From Cyathus striatus (taxonomy: Eukaryota; Basidiomycota; Agaricomycetes; Agaricales; Nidulariaceae), in the NCBI GenBank assembly GCA_025738555.1, contig JAOVFP010000013.1, positions 868,001 through 932,000 of the forward strand: 64,000 bases of DNA. The letters run 5' to 3'. The position numbers were made by a program, and so were the translations under genes. Under the pieces are notes generated by a model that was not told the DNA's origin, made no database searches, and saw only the letters and a program-made list of their open reading frames with translations. Shown piece after piece: positions 35,201 through 47,169 of this stretch (positions are counted from its first letter, which is position 1; every line of letters begins with the position of its first letter).

Positions 35201-36557
35201 ATGTCTTATAGCTGGCATCCATACACAGAAAGAGCTAGCTACTACCGCGAAGGTGGCCTTCATCCAGTCAACATCGGGGATACTTTCAACGACCGCTACA
35301 AGGTCCATAACAAGCTTGGCTTCGGAGCTTGCAGTACCATATGGCTCGTAGAAGACCTGACCTTGAACCGATTTGCTTCGCTCAAAGTGATTGCTGCTGA
35401 TGTGTCTGCGGTATCGTCTGAACTATATGTCGCGCGACATCTCAAATTGCAACAAGAAAAGCCGGACTCCCATCCTGGCAAGGAACACGTTATCCAGATA
35501 TACGATACTTTCATTATAGAGGGTCCGAATGGGACTCATCACTGTATCGTTGCAGAAATCCTTGGTATAACTTTAGCGGAAGACGTTACAGAAGTTTACG
35601 GAGACGATAATGACCATTTCCCGCCGAATATAACTAAGAAGGTGGCGGGCCAGGTTGCACTGGGAGTTGCATATCTCCACAAGTGTGGCATTGTTCATGG
35701 GGGTTAGTGGTTTCTATTTTAACACTCCACTCTTAAAAGGTATCTAACCGCCGTATTTTCCTGTAGACCTGCACCTTAAAAATGTGCTTTTCTATTCGCC
35801 TATACTCCAAAACGCATCTCTGGAACAATTGACTGAATTATTTGGTGAACCCGATCTTCAGCCAATCACATATTCTACAGATCGCAGTCGCGTCCCTCCT
35901 TCTGTGCACCTTCCTAGCGAAGTAGTCATTGAGCGGTATCGATTACCCCTAATTGAACTTTGCCTCTTATCGCCAGAAAGAATTCACGTCAAGCTTTGTG
36001 ATTTTGGGGAGGCATCAATCTACAAACTACAGCCTCGATTAGAGAAGCCATTCAAATCCAGGATGCCCCGCGTATTCGCAGCTCCCGAAGTTATATTCCG
36101 CGATATCACCTTGCCCACTCCTCCCATGGACATATGGGCACTAGGAGTCCTTTTGTACATGATTCTACATGATAAATCTGCTATATTTAACTCTGAATAT
36201 GGGCATGAAGAAGATGTAATTCACTGGATGGCTCAGTTACTTGGGAAACTTCCAGATAGATGGTGGACCCGATGGACTGCTCGCTCGGAATACTTCGATG
36301 ATAACGACGTACATCGACATGGGGATACAGAATATTTGCGTAAAAACATTGGAAGGTTGAGAATAGGGGAGTACTTCTGTGCAGAAGAGGTGAGTGCATT
36401 TGACAGTTTGTTGAGCCAGATCTTTCGCTACGAGCCGGAGGAACGGATTGATGCGGAGGAGGTTGTGCGGCTGATACCTCCTGGTTGGAAAAAGCGCATG
36501 AGGGAGTTAAGTGAAAGTACGCGTGGGTGTAATGGTAGTGATATTAGTAACAATTAG
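35201..36557 (+). CDS. SRPK-like protein kinase (430 aa)
   Basis: Two exons (35,201-35,702 and 35,767-36,557) join across a 64-bp intron (GTTAGT..CTGTAG). The ATG at 35,201 is the first in frame near the domain start. Kinase landmarks: glycine loop LGFGAC (39-44), Lys62 in SLKVI, catalytic loop HGDLHLKN (166-173), DFG (246-248), APE (273-275), then MDIWALGVLLY. About 70 residues separate the catalytic loop from DFG, like the spacer of SR-protein kinases. HGD in place of HRD is common in the expanded basidiomycete SRPK-like group. Lys, Asp and Asn are all present, so it may be active. Its closest relative here is the gene at 39,276. SR proteins as substrates are inferred only. Confidence 0.85.
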
Positions 36558-37798
36558 TAGAGCGAAGATTGTATACATGAAGCGTGGAAGAGTAAAGCCG
36601 GACAGTTCAAATTTATCACAACCTATTGGCATTCTGCAGTATGTCAGGCTTGTGAAGTCTACTATTTGGGTAACATAAATAAAGCTATTTCGACAAGTTA
36701 GCACTAGCCCATCTTTCACATCATGGTGCATAAACAGCTCTCCTATTATTATTCGACTTGCCAATTCAACAATTCATGGGTGATTGCTCTACTATTCAAG
36801 CTCCATTGTACTATAACCAGAAAGTCGGCCATTGAAATTCTGCGAGTCCGGTTAAGGTACGAACTTCGCTCGATCCCGGTCGCAACTTACATTTTATTGT
36901 ACACAAATGGTACGCTCAGGAGGCAGGCCTCGAGCCGGTGATTGTTAAAGTGTGTACATGCTTCAATCGATATCGAAGTTTCTGTTCACATGGTATATTA
37001 TAGCTAGCAGTGGCATTCATGGTTATTTTACTACCAGTACCAAGCGTTTTTGTACTGTTTGAAATCACGAAATGCCCACATATTCCAGTGATATTAAATT
37101 TGTGAGTCCTATATACGAATTTACACTTTACAGCCGCATTTGCACTCAACCCGATTCTTCCTCACTTTATACGTCACTTAGAACATTACCTTACTATAAG
37201 GTAGACACTACACTGTCGCGACATATGGTTTACCATTACCGGCATAAAATACAGGATTTAAAATATACGAATTTCCGATAAAAATCTTCTAACAAGAATA
37301 AAGATCAGAACTTTCTTGGGGCAGTCCTTGGATAAGAGAAGCAGTGGCGATGCTGCCATTGTACCCTCTAAAGCAGAATAGTATTACTACAAGGGAATAT
37401 AATTCAGGTACATTTGTTCTTGTATGAGGCATTTCCTGGCCAGCCTAAGAACATATCTTTTCTGATCAACGGAGTAAAAAAGTTTTAATCTGCACCATCT
37501 CTATGTTTCCTGCAGAAACAACACACCGCTTCGCGTGATAAGCGACACACCGTGCATGCTTGCACGACTCCCGCATGTATCTATTGTCGATAAAGCCGTC
37601 CATCATTCTTGAAAATAACTTAGCTCGGTGAAATCCCTAGACATCGGACTGTGGGTGACCGCGGGCGACAGTGGCCACTGCTTCCAGCCAGCAGCCAGGA
37701 GCTAGACTTCATTGGAGGTCTACATAAAACTTATTTAAACGGTTGTTTGATGATGACAATTTCTGCATACTCACCCATCCTCACTTTTCACACAGCCC
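36558..37798. other. Intergenic, no gene seen
   Basis: Only short frames in all phases. TATA-like sequence (acataaaacttatttaaac, 37,722-37,740) precedes the next small gene. Confidence 0.5.
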
Positions 37799-38346
37799 AT
37801 GCAGACTCCCCGAGAACGCAAAATCCAAATTTTTCACACGTTTAATACCTTTACGGTGTGGAAGTATGTGACAACATTTAATGCGGAAATACCTGAAACC
37901 GTAGACTACAATTCCGTTGAAATTCCGGGAAGGTTGTTAAGCATGCAGAATACGGCTGAAATGAGGGCAGAATTTCATGTCGTTCGGGACGCAGTCCGCC
38001 TTGGACGTTTCGGTCGAGCTAATGTCCTTCACATAGAAGTCCGGTACGATTTATTTTTCTGTTTTGTACCAAGACACTATTGATGATATGTTGGAAATAC
38101 AGTGGTATAATACACTCCACGACAGACGACATTGGGAATTCTGATCCCTCCGCCCCTGACGATGCGCATTTGACGCTAAACGTTACATATCAAGCGGGCA
38201 TGCATGAAAGAATAGACAAGTACCATCTTTATCTATTGCCCAAAATTGCAACCAGTTGTATTAGTGGTGTAACGCCGGGATCAACCACTAGGATTAACAG
38301 GAGTAGTAGACGTATTGAGGTTATATATGAACACATTCCTACTTAG
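37799..38346 (+). CDS. Small hypothetical protein, two exons (162 aa)
   Basis: Exon 1 (37,799-38,043) and exon 2 (38,103-38,346) join in frame across a 59-bp intron (GTACGA..ATACAG). I do not recognise the product. It starts MQTPRERKIQIFHTF, has VDYNSVEIPGRLL and an exon junction reading LHIEVRGIIHSTTDD, and ends EVIYEHIPT. Alternating hydrophobic and polar residues suggest a beta-rich fold. There is no signal peptide or membrane segment. The clean splice with an open frame on both sides supports a real gene, but a decayed one cannot be excluded. Confidence 0.45.
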
Positions 38347-38739
38347 TACAAGTTCAAGCATTAGGGTACTTAGTTGGGGTTCTTGTATGGGATGGATGTA
38401 GGTTCAAGAAGCGAGATCTGCCAATGCTACTGTATGTATAGAAAGAGTACTTACATAGTAAAGTTTGACAATTATTTGTTCCTGATAATAGCCACGTTAG
38501 ATTCAAGTAATTGTATTGCTAAGTCAAGAGAACGAGAACTATGTGTTGCTTATTTATGTTGCTTGTGTTGCTCCCTCTAGTTCTGGAGTCCCTTTCATTG
38601 TCTACAAATTTATATCTGTAGGTGTTGTCTGCATCATGATAATTATGTATGACGAATTTTACTTCTCTGGCGAATACTAGTGACTGGGGAATATTTATTA
38701 ACAGATGGAGTGAGCTATGTCCTGACTTTATACACGACA

Positions 38740-39030
38740 ACAACTTCCAGATAAATGGTGTACCCTATGGATAACACGCTCAGGATCCTTCAATGATAAT
38801 GATGATGATGCGCATCGACGGGGGATATAGAATATTTGTGTAGAAACATTGGAAGGCTGAGAATAGGGGAGGACTTTACTGAGGATAAGGTGAATCTTGG
38901 CGAATGCATTTGACAGTCCGAAGTTGGGCAAGATATTTCGATACGGGCCGGAGGATATGCGGTGTTTCCTCGTGGCTGGAAGGAGTGCGACAAGAAGGAG
39001 TTGGATAGTGGCATTGTACAAGTCCACGAG
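38740..39030 (+). pseudogene. Kinase C-terminal relic
   Basis: Sequence equivalent to the end of the neighbouring kinases is recognisable (ccagataaatggtg, tcaatgataatgat, acattggaaggctgagaatagggg, cctcgtggctggaaggag), but stops and frame shifts break it. It matches 36,250-36,500 of the upstream kinase and 40,330-40,580 of the downstream one. Confidence 0.7.
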
Positions 39031-39275
39031 GCAATGAGTTTGTTGCTACGGTAGGAGAAGATATGCTACGCTTGATCGACCACATGTGATAATGTCGATA
39101 GTTGGATAGACGTAACTTGATTATCATGACGACTGAAAAAGGAAAACGGACATCTATTTGATCCAGAAATATGACTCTCTGTGGGTCCCATGAAATTTTT
39201 GTTAATTGCTGCGAAAAGTCTCCGTTGACTCCACTCGGTTCTCGGTAGCCTCTCTCACCAGTCTACGATCATTCA

Positions 39276-40661
39276 ATGCAGTGGATATATGCTCCCGCAG
39301 GTCCATGCACAGAGCGGGTAAACTACTACCGCAAAGGTGGCTTTCATCCCGTCAATATCGGCGATACTTTCAATGACCGTTACTTCGTCGTTAAAAAGCT
39401 CGGCTTCGGGACCGGCAGTACCATATGGCTCGTTGAAGACCTCACTTCGCATCGTTTCGTATCTCTCAAAGTCATTTCAGCGGAAATTTCTTCGGAGTCT
39501 TCTGAAATGTACATCTCACAATACCTCATGTTGCAACAAGAGCAGAAGACCTCCCATCCTGGAAGAGAACATGTCATCCGGATATTTGATACTTTCGTTA
39601 TCCAAGGCCCAAACGGGACGCACCACTGTATTGTTACTGAATTCCTCGGTATAAGTCTCGTCGATGACGTCGACGATTTTTATGGGTATCGTAAAGATCA
39701 TTTCCCATCAGAAGTGACTAGGAAGGTAGCAGTTCAGGTTTCTCTTGGTGTTGCATATCTTCACAGCTGTGGAATTGTTCATGGTGGTACGTCATCATTC
39801 TGCCATTACAGTCGTTATGTATTTACCATCTCGTTATATTCTACTTCAGACTTACATCTTGGAAACGTGCTTTTTTATTCCCCCCATCTCCAAACCGCGC
39901 CTCGTGAAGAGCTGGATAGAATTTATGGACAACCGTACCAGAGACCATTTAGATATGATAAAGATGACTCTCTGGCTCCTCCAACCGTTCACATTCCACG
40001 AAGTCTTGTCGCTGTGCGCAATGGACTACCCCTTCTCGAGGTGTGCCTTTCTTCAGTTGACGACATCCACGTGAAAATTTGCGACTTTGGAGAGGCATCC
40101 ACATACAAATCGTGCCCTGACATAGACAAACCATTCCATTCAAATATGCCCCGCGTTTTTGCAGCTCCAGAAGTTATATTTAACGATATCACTTCTCCCA
40201 CTTTTTCGATGGACATCTGGGCTCTAGGAGTGCTTTTATACATGATTATCAACGAAAAATGGCCCCCTTTCAATTCGGACCGCGGAATTGAAAAGGAAGT
40301 GGTTGAAAGGATGATCTTGCGTCTCGGAAAACTTCCTGATAAATGGTGGACGCGATGGGCTGATCGTGCGGAATATTTCGACGACAATGGTGTTCATGTA
40401 TGCGAGGAAAACCGGGGGGAGCTGAAAAAGCTAGGTATGTTTCGTGGGAGGGGATTTAGCGAAGAAGAAGAATTATCTTTTAGGAGTCTCTTGTACAAGA
40501 TGTTTCGCTATGAGCCAACGAATAGGATTGATGCAGAGGAGGTTGTGCGACTGCTTCCTCGTGGCTGGAAAGAGCCTTTCGCGGAGAATCTCAATGGGAA
40601 GGAAAACGGAAGTGGCATCGAAGGGGGAAATGGCTTGAAGGGTATCGTAATTGAAACTTGA
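39276..40661 (+). CDS. SRPK-like protein kinase (440 aa)
   Basis: Exons 39,276-39,786 and 39,850-40,661 join across an intron at the same place as in the paralog at 35,201. The intron is 63 bp with no stop, so the unspliced message would also be open with 21 extra residues between HG and D of the catalytic loop, which would destroy the active site. Landmarks: LGFGTG (42-47), Lys65, HGDLHLGN (170-177), CDFGEAS, AAPEVIF, MDIWALGVLLY. The C-terminus adds a Gly/Asn-rich tail. Its similarity to the 35,201 gene shows a local duplication. Confidence 0.85.
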   Translation: MQWIYAPAGPCTERVNYYRKGGFHPVNIGDTFNDRYFVVKKLGFGTGSTIWLVEDLTSHRFVSLKVISAEISSESSEMYISQYLMLQQEQKTSHPGREHVIRIFDTFVIQGPNGTHHCIVTEFLGISLVDDVDDFYGYRKDHFPSEVTRKVAVQVSLGVAYLHSCGIVHGGTSSFCHYSRYVFTISLYSTSDLHLGNVLFYSPHLQTAPREELDRIYGQPYQRPFRYDKDDSLAPPTVHIPRSLVAVRNGLPLLEVCLSSVDDIHVKICDFGEASTYKSCPDIDKPFHSNMPRVFAAPEVIFNDITSPTFSMDIWALGVLLYMIINEKWPPFNSDRGIEKEVVERMILRLGKLPDKWWTRWADRAEYFDDNGVHVCEENRGELKKLGMFRGRGFSEEEELSFRSLLYKMFRYEPTNRIDAEEVVRLLPRGWKEPFAENLNGKENGSGIEGGNGLKGIVIET

Positions 40662-40823
40662 AGTAGGGGTGGAGAGCCAAAAACAAATTTGCTAAGAATA
40701 TAGTTTCTATATGTTGTGATGTACTTCTCAGTGACAGATTGCAGCTAAATGCAAGCAAAAAGATTGGTTGAATTTCAAGCTCGAAAAGAAAGGATGATCA
40801 TGTGACTACTGCGGACGTCGACG

Positions 40824-41550
40824 ATGGCATTGACAATAACAATGACAACGACAATGACCAGGTCTGACACTCTGACCATTCCCTCCATCCTACCCCCTCT
40901 CGGCGAAGGCTACTGCATTCTATCCTCTATGGAGGTATTGGAATCCATATACGGTTACTTATCAGAAGAAAGCTACTTGGCTGGCGAATGCCTCTTCCTG
41001 ACCACGAAGAGCTATCGATCTCTACCCTGAGGATAGAACTACAGTTCCTCCACCTTCCGAACCTCCTGGCATCCAAAACTACCACTTGACGCCTTCTCGC
41101 CATACACTAAGGTTCTCCATCTTAGAGGCAGTCGTAAGTCACCAGGGTCGTTCAATAGCGCCATTCACTAACATACATCTAGGTTTTTCGCACTGGACAT
41201 CTAGTAGTCCAGAGTGACTACACCTCTCTCCTTCTGGTTCTTCGAAATCGGCTTCGTACGCCTCGCTTGGAAGTACATCTGTACGCATTTGACAACACAG
41301 AAGAGGAACCTCGAAGGCCCATGCTTATAGATACCCGCCACCTCATACGAGGCTACGACCTGCTCGTAATGTCCACCACGATCGTATTCGGATTATCAAA
41401 GTCCATTATGGAGAACGTTGGGTACAGCACTGGAATGATGACGGTTGAGTGGATGGGCAGTGCAGTTATTGGCGTTGAGTACGTGTCGTCCCAGCATACA
41501 AGTTTTATATGCACTGACGTTTGCTTAGGCCACACTTGCTAGGTCTGTAC
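40824..41550 (+). CDS. Possible F-box-like gene, boundaries unsure
   Basis: The first segment reads MEVLESIYGYLSEESYLAGECLFLTTKSYRSL, resembling an F-box start, and stops at 41,030. An AG-ended gap near 41,180 (catacatctag) leads to an open stretch with RNRLRTPRLEVHLYAFDN and YDLLVMSTTIVFGLSKS up to about 41,540. I cannot place all splice sites. It may be a decayed gene. Confidence 0.25.
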
Positions 41551-42380
41551 GAAACTACCACTACGAGTCCACGCAACTTCCTCTCCCCCAAAAAACGGGC
41601 TACGCGCAAGACCTCAAGCAACCCTCCCTCCACCATCCCGTAAGAACACTGAAACGCGTACGCACACCACTTCTCCTCACACCCCAACCCGCACTTTCGT
41701 TGCGAGCTCGGGTTGACCGCGGAGTATAACCCAACCATTGCATTAGCTTAATGGTACTCGAGACTTAAAACGCAATGTTACATGAGATTTGAGTGCCTGT
41801 CTTCAACTTGAAGCTATTGAGTCAAGTATAATGGATGATGGACGGAATCACTACTCCTATAAGTCAATGCCGTCTCCCGTCCTGCAGCTCTGAATTCGAG
41901 TTTTGAATCCTGCCGTGCTCACGGTGTGGGGCTTTGAATGCCACTGGGTCGGAACTGTAGTAGATTCTGCGTCTACGTGCCGCCGAGCGCACTCCAGTAG
42001 GCTGTCCTGTCGTTTTTAAGGCACATGGTACCGCGTAATACCCATGTTCGAATATGCTTTCATCCTCATCGTTCCGCCTACCTAGCTGGTGACTGGTCTA
42101 CTTGAATCATTGACTCCAGCAGCTCGGCACTGGTAATACCGAGAGACGAACGTTGCTCGCACAAGTCCGACTTCTCATCTCGGTGGCTCCAGGAAAACTG
42201 ACCCCAGTAAAACGTAGTTGGGGTTAGCGCTAAGCTCACTCATCTGAAGAAGCGAGGATCTGTGTGCTCCTTGTGCCTAGGGTACTGGGCTAGGCACAAT
42301 GAATGTTTACGAGTTGCAAGCTGTCCCTGACGCTGTATTCCATCATCTTGCAGTAGTTTCGCAGTTAACATCTGCGCCGC
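41551..42380. other. Intergenic, no gene seen
   Basis: No open frame with splice support in either strand. Confidence 0.45.
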
Positions 42381-42384
42381 TTCT

Positions 42385-42600
42385 TTGGGTAAATGGCGCT
42401 CGACCAGGGAAAATGGAGATTTTCTACCGTACTACATAACCAAGAATACAGTGGCCCAAGTTGCATATGGAGTTGCGTATCTCCACAAGTGTGCAATTGG
42501 TTTCTATTTGATACGAATTTGCCATATGTCTGGAGTGGCCCTAAAAGGTTACGTTAGCCTATCATCTCTCTTAAGGCGGAAGCGTTATTGATATCGCCGT
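42385..42600 (+). pseudogene. Kinase catalytic-loop relic
   Basis: YITKNTVAQVAYGVAYLHKC is the stretch just before the HGD loop in the two kinase genes, but the loop itself is missing and only fragments follow. This is a third decayed kinase copy. Confidence 0.65.
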
Positions 42601-42749
42601 AAACCTCATTATCTTACTAGTTTCACCGAAGCCCCATCTCTGCAAGGCCACTAGAACAACTGTCGTCCTGGCTCACGATGAGTTCATGCCGACACTTAGT
42701 TTTGAACGCAAAGTCTCTATGGTATTGCGGTGTTGGGTAGGGGGACTAT

Positions 42750-43660
42750 GAGGTGGTTTACGTTGGGAGCTGGGTCTCTCGGCCGCGAAAGTTTTTGGGT
42801 GGCTGGGCTTGGAAAGTTGTTGGAAGGTCTATTAAAAGCGGTAAGTGTCAGATATCCTTACTTATGGTAACACTCCTTTATACTTACCAACCTATTTCAG
42901 CTTCCCTCGGAACTATACTTGCTTTTCTGGCTTCTACTTGTACGTGAATTGCAACATGGCGGTGTTCTGAATTCTATATGCCCTATTTTGCAATGCTGGG
43001 ATATACGGAGAAACCCGGGCTGGTCCCAACTATCGTCTTCATTTTCGTCGAGGAGCTGATAACGTTACTGTGGTTCTGGTGGTTCTTTCAAGGCCTGTTA
43101 AAGGAGCTTACAGATATTGCAAGAACGATGAACAGCCCAGCCCTGAAGTTATTTGAAGTGTATCTGGATCGAAGGCAGACAGCTGGTTCGATGAGAGCGT
43201 GACTTCGGAGCCAGGGACATTGCTGCTGGCTGCTATGCAAGTCACCCACGATTGCTCTAGAAAACTTGTTATGAAAAAGGTTTCTATTCTTGTTTTCTTA
43301 GCTGCCAGAGCCAGTATTTGGATTCCAGAGATTTTACCAGACTTGCCTTCTCCTTGCGACTTAGCGTCCGAGTCTATCCGCGTACCCTGGCTCTGTGAAC
43401 ACGTTCTCGCACAAACTCCCCCCTCGACAGCTAAGCAGCCTTCTCGTATGCCTCTTCTTTATCACACCCGACAGTGGGACACTTCTTTACTCTGCTTTTG
43501 CTGCTGTTCACCCCGTTCACGTGGATGTGGGGAGGTTTCCGCGGGGAATGTCTCTGTGTCAATTGTCCATGCTTCTGGAATGAATTTAGAGGATGCACTA
43601 CGGCAGATGACGGGGAAGAATCTGGAGAATATTAAATTGAACATGGATGTTTTGTTCTGA
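42750..43660 (+). pseudogene. Decayed gene, related to 34,125-34,620, plus unknown 3' part
   Basis: GGWAWKVVGRSIKSG is followed by GTAAGT and an intron-like stretch ending in TTTCAG; later SKADSWFDES aligns with the relic at 34.5 kb. Frames are broken between these blocks. From 43,199 to 43,660 an open frame of 153 codons reads on (SLCELASESIRVPWLCEHVL-like, ending NLENIKLNMDVLF). I recognise no family. It may be the better-kept copy of a small multi-exon gene that accompanies the kinases. Confidence 0.35.
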
Positions 43661-43840
43661 AGAGGCGTCCTAAGTTGGTGGAGATAACCCCCTAGATTCG
43701 ATCTAAATGCCGTCTTAATTCCAACATAGCATCTGTCATGGTCGGGCCCCCTGACTACATAAGTGAAACCCTTCACTCCACAGGGCCTATTTCAACCACA
43801 CTTTATATTGGCATATATCCATTTCTCTTATAACGCGAAT

Positions 43841-45401
43841 ATGCTGCGCAAAACTACCATCCAATCTCTACCCAGAGAGATTCTTCATATTATTACTCAA
43901 CTAGTACGAGTTTCAACTATTACCAATGACAAACTTACGAATTCACCGAACAGAGATCTGATTCTTTTCCTGCGCTACGACTTGTCTGCAAGAGCTTCAA
44001 CGATGTCGTGGCCCCACAAATGTTCTCTCATACGAGAATAAGTTTCGACAGCGGAAGGACAAACGACTTCGTGGAATTTCTTCAGGCGCTTGCAACCCGT
44101 GTTCATCCTGCTCTTGACTACGCTACATCTCTCACAATTGCACATCTCAGATTCCTTCCGGAATTCGCCTGGCACGAAACTAGAGGGGCAGACTACGATA
44201 TGGGGATGATTGTGGATCCTCTTGTATCCAAAGCAGAGTTGATTCAAACATATCTCCCCCTTGTAATATCCGCTTTCAGAAGGGCAACCACCGTCAGGTA
44301 CTTGATTTTTGTTTCTCTTACTCACTGCTTCCTTTATTCCAGAGCCTCTTTTTCAGATGGTTCCTTAACGCGAAGGTCTCTCACACCCGGGTCAGGGAAT
44401 TGGTAGTTGCTGGGCTGGTCCGTATGCCTTACTTGCGTAAGCTAGAACTACATGCAGAAACGAAAGGGGTACCTGAACTGCAGTCCTCTGCGGTACGATT
44501 GGATGCATTACCCCCTCTTCAAAGCCTCAAAATATATACGTTCGCTGGAAATATTTCAGAGGGAGGAGAAATACAAGGAGTACCTGAACTAATCGCCAAA
44601 TCCTCTGCTCTCCTCACTCACCTTCACCTCGACATTGCACCCCGCGCTTGGGTTGACGAGCCTTTGACAGTTGATCCCCTACTTGAATTGTCACCTCTGC
44701 TGAGATTAACTCATCTTACACTCAAGGGATGCATGATCCGTCCCAATAGTTCCATAGCGCAGCATCTTAAATCGTTGGTCTTTTTGTCTATCAAAGATGG
44801 AGCTGATGCAGAGACGAGAGTGGCACGCCGCGGGTCATCCGGCATGGGGTACCCGTCGAATGATATCTGGACATGCTTGGGTTACGCACAGATATACCTA
44901 CGAGAGATTGAGCTCGATGAGCCCACAGGGAGTTTTATTCAATATCTTCAATCGTATACAGACCTCGAAAAGCTCAGCATCTCATGTGCTATGTCAGCCT
45001 CAGAAATGGAATCGAATGCGCTCGCCCTTGCATTTTATGCGGTAATACCCGCACACCAGAGACTTGAACAACTAGCAATTACTCCTGCATACGAGGGCCA
45101 TTGGTGTTTCGGCGCACATAACGCTGAGATTTTCCCATATCTCGTTAACCTTCGACAGCTCACGATATCAATTGCTGGCGATTCGAGTGAAATTGTACCA
45201 GTTTCACCTTTGTACTATGTCCAACGCACCACTTTGCCATTGCATTCGGAGTACTACTTGGCCACTCCTGTGGTGCGTAAAATTTTCTTCGGGAACATTT
45301 ACTTGGCTAATTCGAGAACAGCACACACTAATGGAAACCGTGCGTTTAATACCGAAGTTCAAAACTCTTTCTATCCGAGGATCAAGCTTAGCATCAAATA
45401 G
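43841..45401 (+). CDS. F-box protein with LRR-like C-terminal region
   Basis: Exon 1 (43,841-43,903), a 50-bp intron, exon 2 (43,954-44,297), a 59-bp intron ending TTTTTCAG, and exon 3 (from 44,357) give a continuous frame. The join of exons 1 and 2 creates an F-box: LPREILHIITQL then ALRLVCKSFNDVVAPQMF. Leucine-spaced segments follow (MPYLRKLELHAE, LPPLQSLKIYTF, LLRLTHLTLKGC, LVNLRQLTISIA). Such proteins bring substrates to SCF ubiquitin ligases. Kept open, exon 3 ends at 45,401 (483 aa). Another reading uses a further intron near 45,190-45,250 and ends at 45,582 (..ENGLCWYRTI), which looks more like the usual end of the family. Confidence 0.7.
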
Positions 45402-45833
45402 AAGAGCTAATGAAAGCAAGTGGACTCACGCAACCGATGTTCGAACCCAGATCAACAATCAGGTCAAGTCGTTTGGGCCGCTTGATCCTTCGTACTACCG
45501 ATTCAAGATCGTCAACAGTGATCAGCTATACGAACTTCAGCAAGTTTCGGAAAACGGGCTCTGCTGGTATCGCACAATCTAATCCGCGATCTCTTGATCT
45601 CTCTGTGCTAAGCATGACTGGAGTAACAAATACATTGTACTTATATCTTTGTTGGGTTTACGTTGTTGTATAACTAAAAACTAAATAGTCATACGAATTG
45701 AAATCTGCGCGGCATTTGTCAATCAATGTATGCTTTCTTGAAGTTTAATCCCAGGTTGTGTCCTGCGCAGTAACCAAGGAGCTTGACAAACTTCTGTAAA
45801 TTTAGTTACATAATTGCACCCAGTCACCCACTA

Positions 45834-45842
45834 CTATTTCTC
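45834..45842. repeat. 9-bp target-site duplication CTATTTCTC, left
   Basis: Identical to 47,170-47,178 on the other side of the element with 321-bp terminal inverted repeats. Confidence 0.85.
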
Positions 45843-46163
45843 CAGGCTCCTAAAACCAGCACTCTCGTATCTCGCAACAACCTCCTTAGGTAAACAAGGG
45901 CAAATATTTGCTTAAGGCAAATAAACCTAAGGAGGTTGTGCTCGATAGAGCGGCTGGCATAAGTGGTCACCGAAGTTTCCCCGCGGACCCTTTCCATCAA
46001 CAGGGAAATCGACGGCGGGGCACGCCGCATTCCCACCTCATACCTATGTACTCGCGCTCATGAACACCAATTATCTACAATTATTTGAGCCTCATACTCT
46101 CCGTGTACTTATTCTCAAATGCACAAATAATTTAATTTTGGTTTTTCTTTGTTGATTGCAGTA
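45843..46163 (+). repeat. Terminal inverted repeat, left (321 bp)
   Basis: Reverse complement of 46,849-47,169. Contains ACAACCTCCTTAGGT (45,877-45,891) facing ACCTAAGGAGGTTGT (45,925-45,939), with the palindrome GCAAATATTTGC between them. Confidence 0.9.
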
Positions 46164-46848
46164 AGTACTTGCCTTTCATAGATTTACAAGTGTGACTGAT
46201 GAAAGTACTTACCTTTTAAATACAGTATGTATATGAAGCTTTGAAGCCTGAGGCCTCAGCCTTTCAGCTAACCGGCATTCACTTATTTGGCTGTTGTTTA
46301 ACTGTCTGGAGTACACACTGTAGTACCTGAAGAAAACTTAGAGTAATTAACTAGGTAATTGTAAGTAAATGATTCAGTATGTACAAGTAAGGAACTCACC
46401 TCAGCGTTGTGAACAACTGCTGAGGTGTACTAGCTAAAGTACATAGGCTTATATACATTATGAGTCCTTTACTCCTAGATAAAGGAGTAAACTACATAGG
46501 AGGGAATGTGTGTGGCACAGAGTGTGCTGTGCAGCACAGCAACAGTAAAAGATAATAAAGTATTAGAATAAAACACAGGGCGGTATAGTGAAACATAGAG
46601 AGATACAATATATACAATATATTACCTTGCTGTGCGATGATCATATGACCTTGGTGGTGAGGTGATGGTTGCTGAGTGAATATAAGTGGGTGTGGTCTAA
46701 TGAAAAACGGGAGCGCGAGTCGAACTTGGAGGCATTTGCATATCCAACAGTACCTGCTTTATTTTTTATCTTTCACTTCAATTCATATAAGTATATGTAG
46801 GCCGGGACACATCCAGTATATTTTATTACTTCATAATACAAATACTAT

Positions 46849-47169
46849 TACTGCAATCAACAAAGAAAGACCAAAATTAAATTATTTGTGCATTTGAGAA
46901 TAAGTACACGGAGAGTATGAGGCTCAAATAATTGTAGATAATTGGTGTTCATGAGCGCGAGTACATAGGTATGAGGTGGGAATGCGGCGTGCCCCGCCGT
47001 CGATTTCCCTGTTGATGGAAAGGGTCCGCGGGGAAACTTCGGTGACCACTTATGCCAGCCGCTCTATCGAGCACAACCTCCTTAGGTTTATTTGCTTTAA
47101 GCAAATATTTGCCCTTGTTTACCTAAGGAGGTTGTTGCGAGATACGAGAGTGCTGGTTTTAGGAGCCTG
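46849..47169 (-). repeat. Terminal inverted repeat, right (321 bp)
   Basis: Mirror of the left arm, with its hairpin at 47,073-47,135. Confidence 0.9.

Larger units (their letters stand above)
45843..47169. mobile_element. Non-autonomous Mutator-like element (1,327 bp)
   Basis: Terminal inverted repeats of 321 bp (45,843-46,163 and 46,849-47,169) begin CAGGCTCCTAAAACCAGCAC and are nearly identical. A 9-bp duplication flanks the element. Long inverted repeats with a 9-bp duplication are the hallmark of Mutator-like elements. The 685-bp middle holds no transposase, so it needs a helper elsewhere. Each arm contains a 15-bp perfect hairpin stem. Near identity of the arms suggests recent activity. 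Confidence 0.85.
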
